Notes under the pieces: model-generated
What the model was told of the DNA's origin: nothing
What the model saw: the letters and a program-made list of their open reading frames with translations, nothing else
Database searches by the model: none
Made by a program: the position numbers and the translations under genes
Shown: positions 60,530 through 64,000 of the stretch, piece by piece
Layout of the letters: every line of letters begins with the position of its first letter
Numbering within the stretch: the stretch's first letter is position 1
Origin: Boswellia sacra
Taxonomy: Eukaryota; Streptophyta; Magnoliopsida; Sapindales; Burseraceae
Length of the DNA: 64,000 bases
Assembly: GCA_013180625.2 (NCBI GenBank)
Contig: SNVD02003473.1
Coordinates: forward strand, 62,001-126,000
Reading direction: 5' to 3'

Positions 60530-61223
60530 TGTGATACAGGAGATATTTTAAATATATATATATATATATATATGCTTTAGCTTTTTTTATTTTTATAAAT
60601 ATAAATTGTTTTTATTTAATTTTTAAAATAAATTATAATAATTTTTGCTTAAATGCAAATGTTATATTATTTCAAAATAAGATTTTATTCAAGATTTTTA
60701 ATTTCTTAATTTTTATCAAAAAAATTAAACAATTTGATTTTAATCACTTTGAAAGTATAAAATAATTTATTTATTTCATACAATTTTCATGTTTAAAAAT
60801 TTACTTCTCATTAATTTGATTTTAAAAATTTATTATTTAATTTATACAAAAATATTATCTTTTATTTAAATATTTTAAAAAATTATTTTTAATTAAATAT
60901 TAAAACATAAAATTGTATTATTTAATTATTATTTTGAGATTTTTTTTTACTTCTTTATTTATTGAAATTTAAAATATTATATTCATAATGCTTGAAAGAG
61001 AAGATGAAAAATGTGAAAAGGAAATTGGGAAGATTACATATTCACATACTTGTCATATTTTTATAAAAATATGATAAATATTTGATTGAATAAAGACAAA
61101 AGTGACAAATAAGATGAATAGGCAGGTTTGACTTTCAGACCAATGTTATATTTCTCACTTTTTTAAAAAAATGTCAAATAAAAAAATTATAAAGTGACAA
61201 ATATGTAAAAAATTCTTGTAGTG
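60530..61223. other. AT-rich right end of Pack-CACTA element 2
   Basis: Holds a (TA)n microsatellite at about 60551-60573 and strongly AT-rich sequence to the terminal repeat. Words related to the terminal region (gtgacaaat, acttgtcat) are near 61050-61205. No gene. Confidence 0.7.
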
Positions 61224-62866
61224 TATACAGTCCACTTATATTGTTAATTTTATGCACACATTTCAAGTTTTATCTTTATTAATCATGTAAGGTAATATTC
61301 AATCAACGATAGTTGTACATTCATACAAAGAAAGAGGGAGGAGAATTGAATTACATTTCTTTTCAAACATGGGGGATATGGGAGAGGATTACATTGCTCT
61401 TTGACAAAACAATAAATTTTATAAAATATTCTATACATTCATCCACGATAAATCATATACTCGAATATTAAATATAAACAATCAATTCGAGACTCAATTG
61501 ATAATGAATTTCTCACCACTATATGTAAGTCTATTCAACGTCTATCAAGTATCTACAAGTATATTCATACATACAAAACCATAATCTAAAATCATGGTAC
61601 TTCGACCTAGATTTGACAATTATATCATGGCATTCTAGCCTATTGCTATTCTAGCATAATTCAATTGATAATAGAAATTAAAAATAGCAATTCTAGCCTA
61701 GGCATTACATTTCTAGCCCAATTATAGCAATTGTAGTAAATCATGACATATTCTAGGCTAATTATAGCAATCGTAGTAAATCATGACATATTCTAGCCTA
61801 ATTATAGCAATCGTGACAAAACATGGCAATTCTTGCCTAATCTATGCTAATTTCTAGCATACTGCAAAGCAATTATAAGTCTTTCTAGCATGATTCTAGA
61901 CAAGTGCTTCTAAGATGATTCTAAGCATTCACAAAGAAAATAAAACTCCTAATCATGATTCTAATAAAAGAGAAAAAACGGATTTACCTTGACACGCTTA
62001 TCCACCTTGCAAAATAAATAAAGGATTAAACAATTGTGTAAAATCCTAAACATGCTTTTAAGCATTAAAATAAATCTTAAACATGCTTTTTCTAAGCATA
62101 AATAAACCTAGACATGCTTATTCTAAAGCAAGAAAAGTAAAAAAGAAATAAAGAGATGGAAGACAGAACTGCTCCCAGGACGTAATTTTTTCAGGTTTAA
62201 AGCAATCTAAAATGCTCAAAAACTTTAAACTAGAAAAGACTTCTTGAATTCTCATGTGTGTCTTCAAGAGGAGAAGAGATGAATTTGATGTGTCTAAGTG
62301 AAGAGGAGGGAGGGTTTATATAGTTGAGGTTGAGCTGAAAAAAGAAAGGAGAAAAACAAAAATGGAAGGTTTCTAACGAAATTTTCCAAGAATACTTGAA
62401 GAACAGCCGGTCGGCTATGTGAGGACCGTTGGCTGATAGTCGAACAGTAGGCTGGCTATGGGTGGATAGCCGACCGATGGTAGGACAGCCGAGCCGACTA
62501 TCCTACAATAGCCAGCAAGTTGTGGCCCATAAATCCCTCGTGTTTTGCATTTTTTTAATGCAGTCTTTTATAACCTTTGTCTGTTCGATCGCATGTAACT
62601 TTACAAATTCAACTTCGATTTGTGATCCATAAATTTCTATAAAAACTAGACATTCGTAGCTTTGCAACAGTAGATAACTTGTTGGCGAATTCATCCTAGA
62701 TTAGTTTCTGTGATTTTTTGAGTTTATGTGTCAGTTTTTGATACTCTTGGCTGGTTTATTCTCACCTTTCTTCCTTTTGCTTCCAAGGGCATTTCGATCA
62801 TTTTTATTGCTCGACATTCATCCTCACGTCATCATTGAGCCTCAAAAATTCAGTGTCTACACACTG

Positions 62867-64000
62867 TCTCTTACTGTTGATACCAAAAGTCGGTCGACCT
62901 CCAACTCATTAACAAAATTTATATTTGTTGTGAAAAATCTAACTGAACAAGAGGGCGATGAGGGAAAATGTGGAGAAGGATGGTGAAAGTGAGGGGTTTC
63001 AGGCCATGTGTTTATCAATAAAGGCCACTATATTTTTATCAACCGAGGCTCTGGTGGTGTAAATGATCTGTAGACAAAGAGAAAACAATGGGTCAGAGGC
63101 GCCGGTGGTATGTTCGGCAATAATCCTCTAATGCTTAATTCAAACATTGAATATGGAGTGAAATATCTGGTCGACCAGGGAGAGATGAGGTATAGAGAGA
63201 GAGTTTGAGGTTGGAGAGTTTTTTGGAGTTAAAGATTGTTCCAAATCCTTGATTTGAAGTAAAAGAGCCTATTTATAGGAGTAACTCTTGTACAGGTGTT
63301 GCCATGCATGGTGTAGGAGTGGCACCTTATTGCATGCAAAGGAGTTGGTGATGGCACCTAGCTAGAACCTATGGAGACACTTGGGGAACAAAAATGTTTC
63401 TTTACGAGACACTTCGAAGCTTGTAAAGGAGTTAGTAAGACACTTGGACGAGATGCATCTTGATTGGAGAACACCTGGTGAGAAGCTTTAGCCTTTATTA
63501 TTTTATTAATTTGTGCCACGCAACACCTTTTATGGTGAAAATGATATTCGTATCGTTCGTCGACCAAGTTGGGCATTCGTTATAGAATTATCTGGTCAAC
63601 CAAAAGGTCTTAATGCTGGGAGTGAGGGTAAAGTCTTCATCAACCAAATTAAGGATGAAGAATCCATTATTCTAGAAATCAAGATGGCACTTAGGATAGA
63701 AAATACATAAATTCTTTTGAAATAAAGAAAATCGTTACTTCTTGATGATGTGACTTCAAATATTAATCTTATTAGTTGTCTTAATTTTTCATCTAACACT
63801 TACCAACAACCACAATTCTCAAACCAAAAAATTACCATCCTCTGCCATAAGGAGTACACCTACTTAGCATAGACCCATTCTAAGATTTCACCTCGACTAC
63901 GTATCGAAAATCCTGCTGAAAGCTTATGGTACAACCCCCATGTTTGCCTTTTCAAAAAGTTTCTCAGCTACTGACATATCTTCCACCACACACCCTATAT
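62867..64000. other. Unassigned flank with an LTR-like TATA region
   Basis: 63230-63310 holds CTCCTATAAATAGGC on the minus strand, the wording of an LTR promoter, so this is probably an LTR fragment of a minus-strand element. A 65-codon plus ORF at 63513-63710 (RIVRRPSWAFVIELSGQPKG) matches nothing I recognise. Confidence 0.35.

Larger units (their letters stand above)
54384..61223. mobile_element. Pack-CACTA element 2 carrying pieces of four host genes
   Basis: Ends CACTACAAGAAAAATG and ATTCTTGTAGTG with a perfect tat duplication (54381-54383, 61224-61226). The uninterrupted left LTR of the Tat element shows the empty site. Subterminal repeats tacttggcggtttttgaccg occur at the left end. 6.84 kb, no transposase. 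All four captured gene pieces lie on the minus strand in the order PLD, RPN10, beta-galactosidase, UPF1. Confidence 0.93.
26929..62861 (-). mobile_element. Large Tat-lineage Ty3/gypsy retrotransposon hosting nested elements
   Basis: LTRs at 26929-29449 and 54083-62861 (the latter split by a CACTA) are flanked by cacta (26924-26928) and cactg (62862-62866), a 4/5 match. Internal order on the minus strand is gag, protease, RT-RNase H, second (archaeal-type) RNase H, integrase, then an antisense plant-mobile-domain gene and the polypurine tract. The second RNase H and the C-terminal INMAKLKKYYV motif place it in the Tat group. The LTRs are strongly diverged, so it is old. Three LTR elements interrupt gag. 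Confidence 0.88.
54083..62861 (-). repeat. 5' LTR of the Tat element, split by a CACTA element
   Basis: 54083-54383 and 61224-62861 are the two halves; together about 1936 bp without the CACTA. The left border (TGCTACTACAAG) is approximate. The right border, gtgtctaca at 62861, is clear. TATATAAA on the minus strand at about 62315-62322. Confidence 0.82.

Noticed and set aside
63513..63710. 65-codon plus ORF
   Set aside because: No motif or homology I can recall; next to an LTR-like region; too short to support as a gene.

Overview
The window is nuclear DNA of a flowering plant, most likely a eudicot. The evidence is plant-type Ty3/gypsy (Athila and Tat), Ty1/copia and CACTA elements, intron-bearing fragments of typical plant genes, and AT-rich spacers. 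I see no intact host gene. Nearly everything is a nest of transposable elements.

Layout. (1) 1-14086, minus strand: an Athila-like retrotransposon, here element A, cut by the left window edge. It has 3' LTR, polypurine tract, two accessory genes, integrase, RNase H, RT, protease, gag, tRNA-Asp-type primer site and 5' LTR. The 5' LTR carries a solo LTR of another family (11641-13469). (2) 14087-18200: AT-rich DNA with a CT microsatellite and no gene. (3) 18200-26900: copia LTR remnants, one split by a CACTA element (18690-24274) that carries pieces of an amino-acid permease and a NOG1-type GTPase gene, and one split by a MITE. (4) 26929-62861, minus strand: a very large Tat-lineage retrotransposon with a second RNase H and an antisense, intron-bearing plant-mobile-domain gene. 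Its gag is broken by a 1.9-kb pol-less LTR element (41002-42925), a solo LTR (43037-44583) and element B (45224-53218, plus strand). Its right LTR is broken by a second CACTA element (54384-61223) with pieces of UPF1, beta-galactosidase, RPN10 and phospholipase D genes. (5) 62867-64000: unassigned, with an LTR-like TATA region.

The main discovery is a two-gene cargo shared by elements A and B. Where Athila elements usually carry an env-like gene, both have a 184-codon basic, cysteine-bearing ORF ('ORF X') followed by a full-length, intronless homologue of a plant LOG-type cytokinin-activating enzyme. ORF X has a basic block and clustered cysteines that recall the cysteine-rich nucleic-acid-binding (silencing-suppressor) proteins of carlaviruses. 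Element B keeps gag plus this cargo and has no recognisable pol. The LOG reading frame has the same length in both copies apart from one lost base, although the flanks are strongly diverged, so it was probably a working gene in a common ancestor. Both LOG copies are now broken. In element A, three 67-bp repeats, each with a G-box, and a TATA-like motif lie just upstream of LOG, which suggests an internal promoter.
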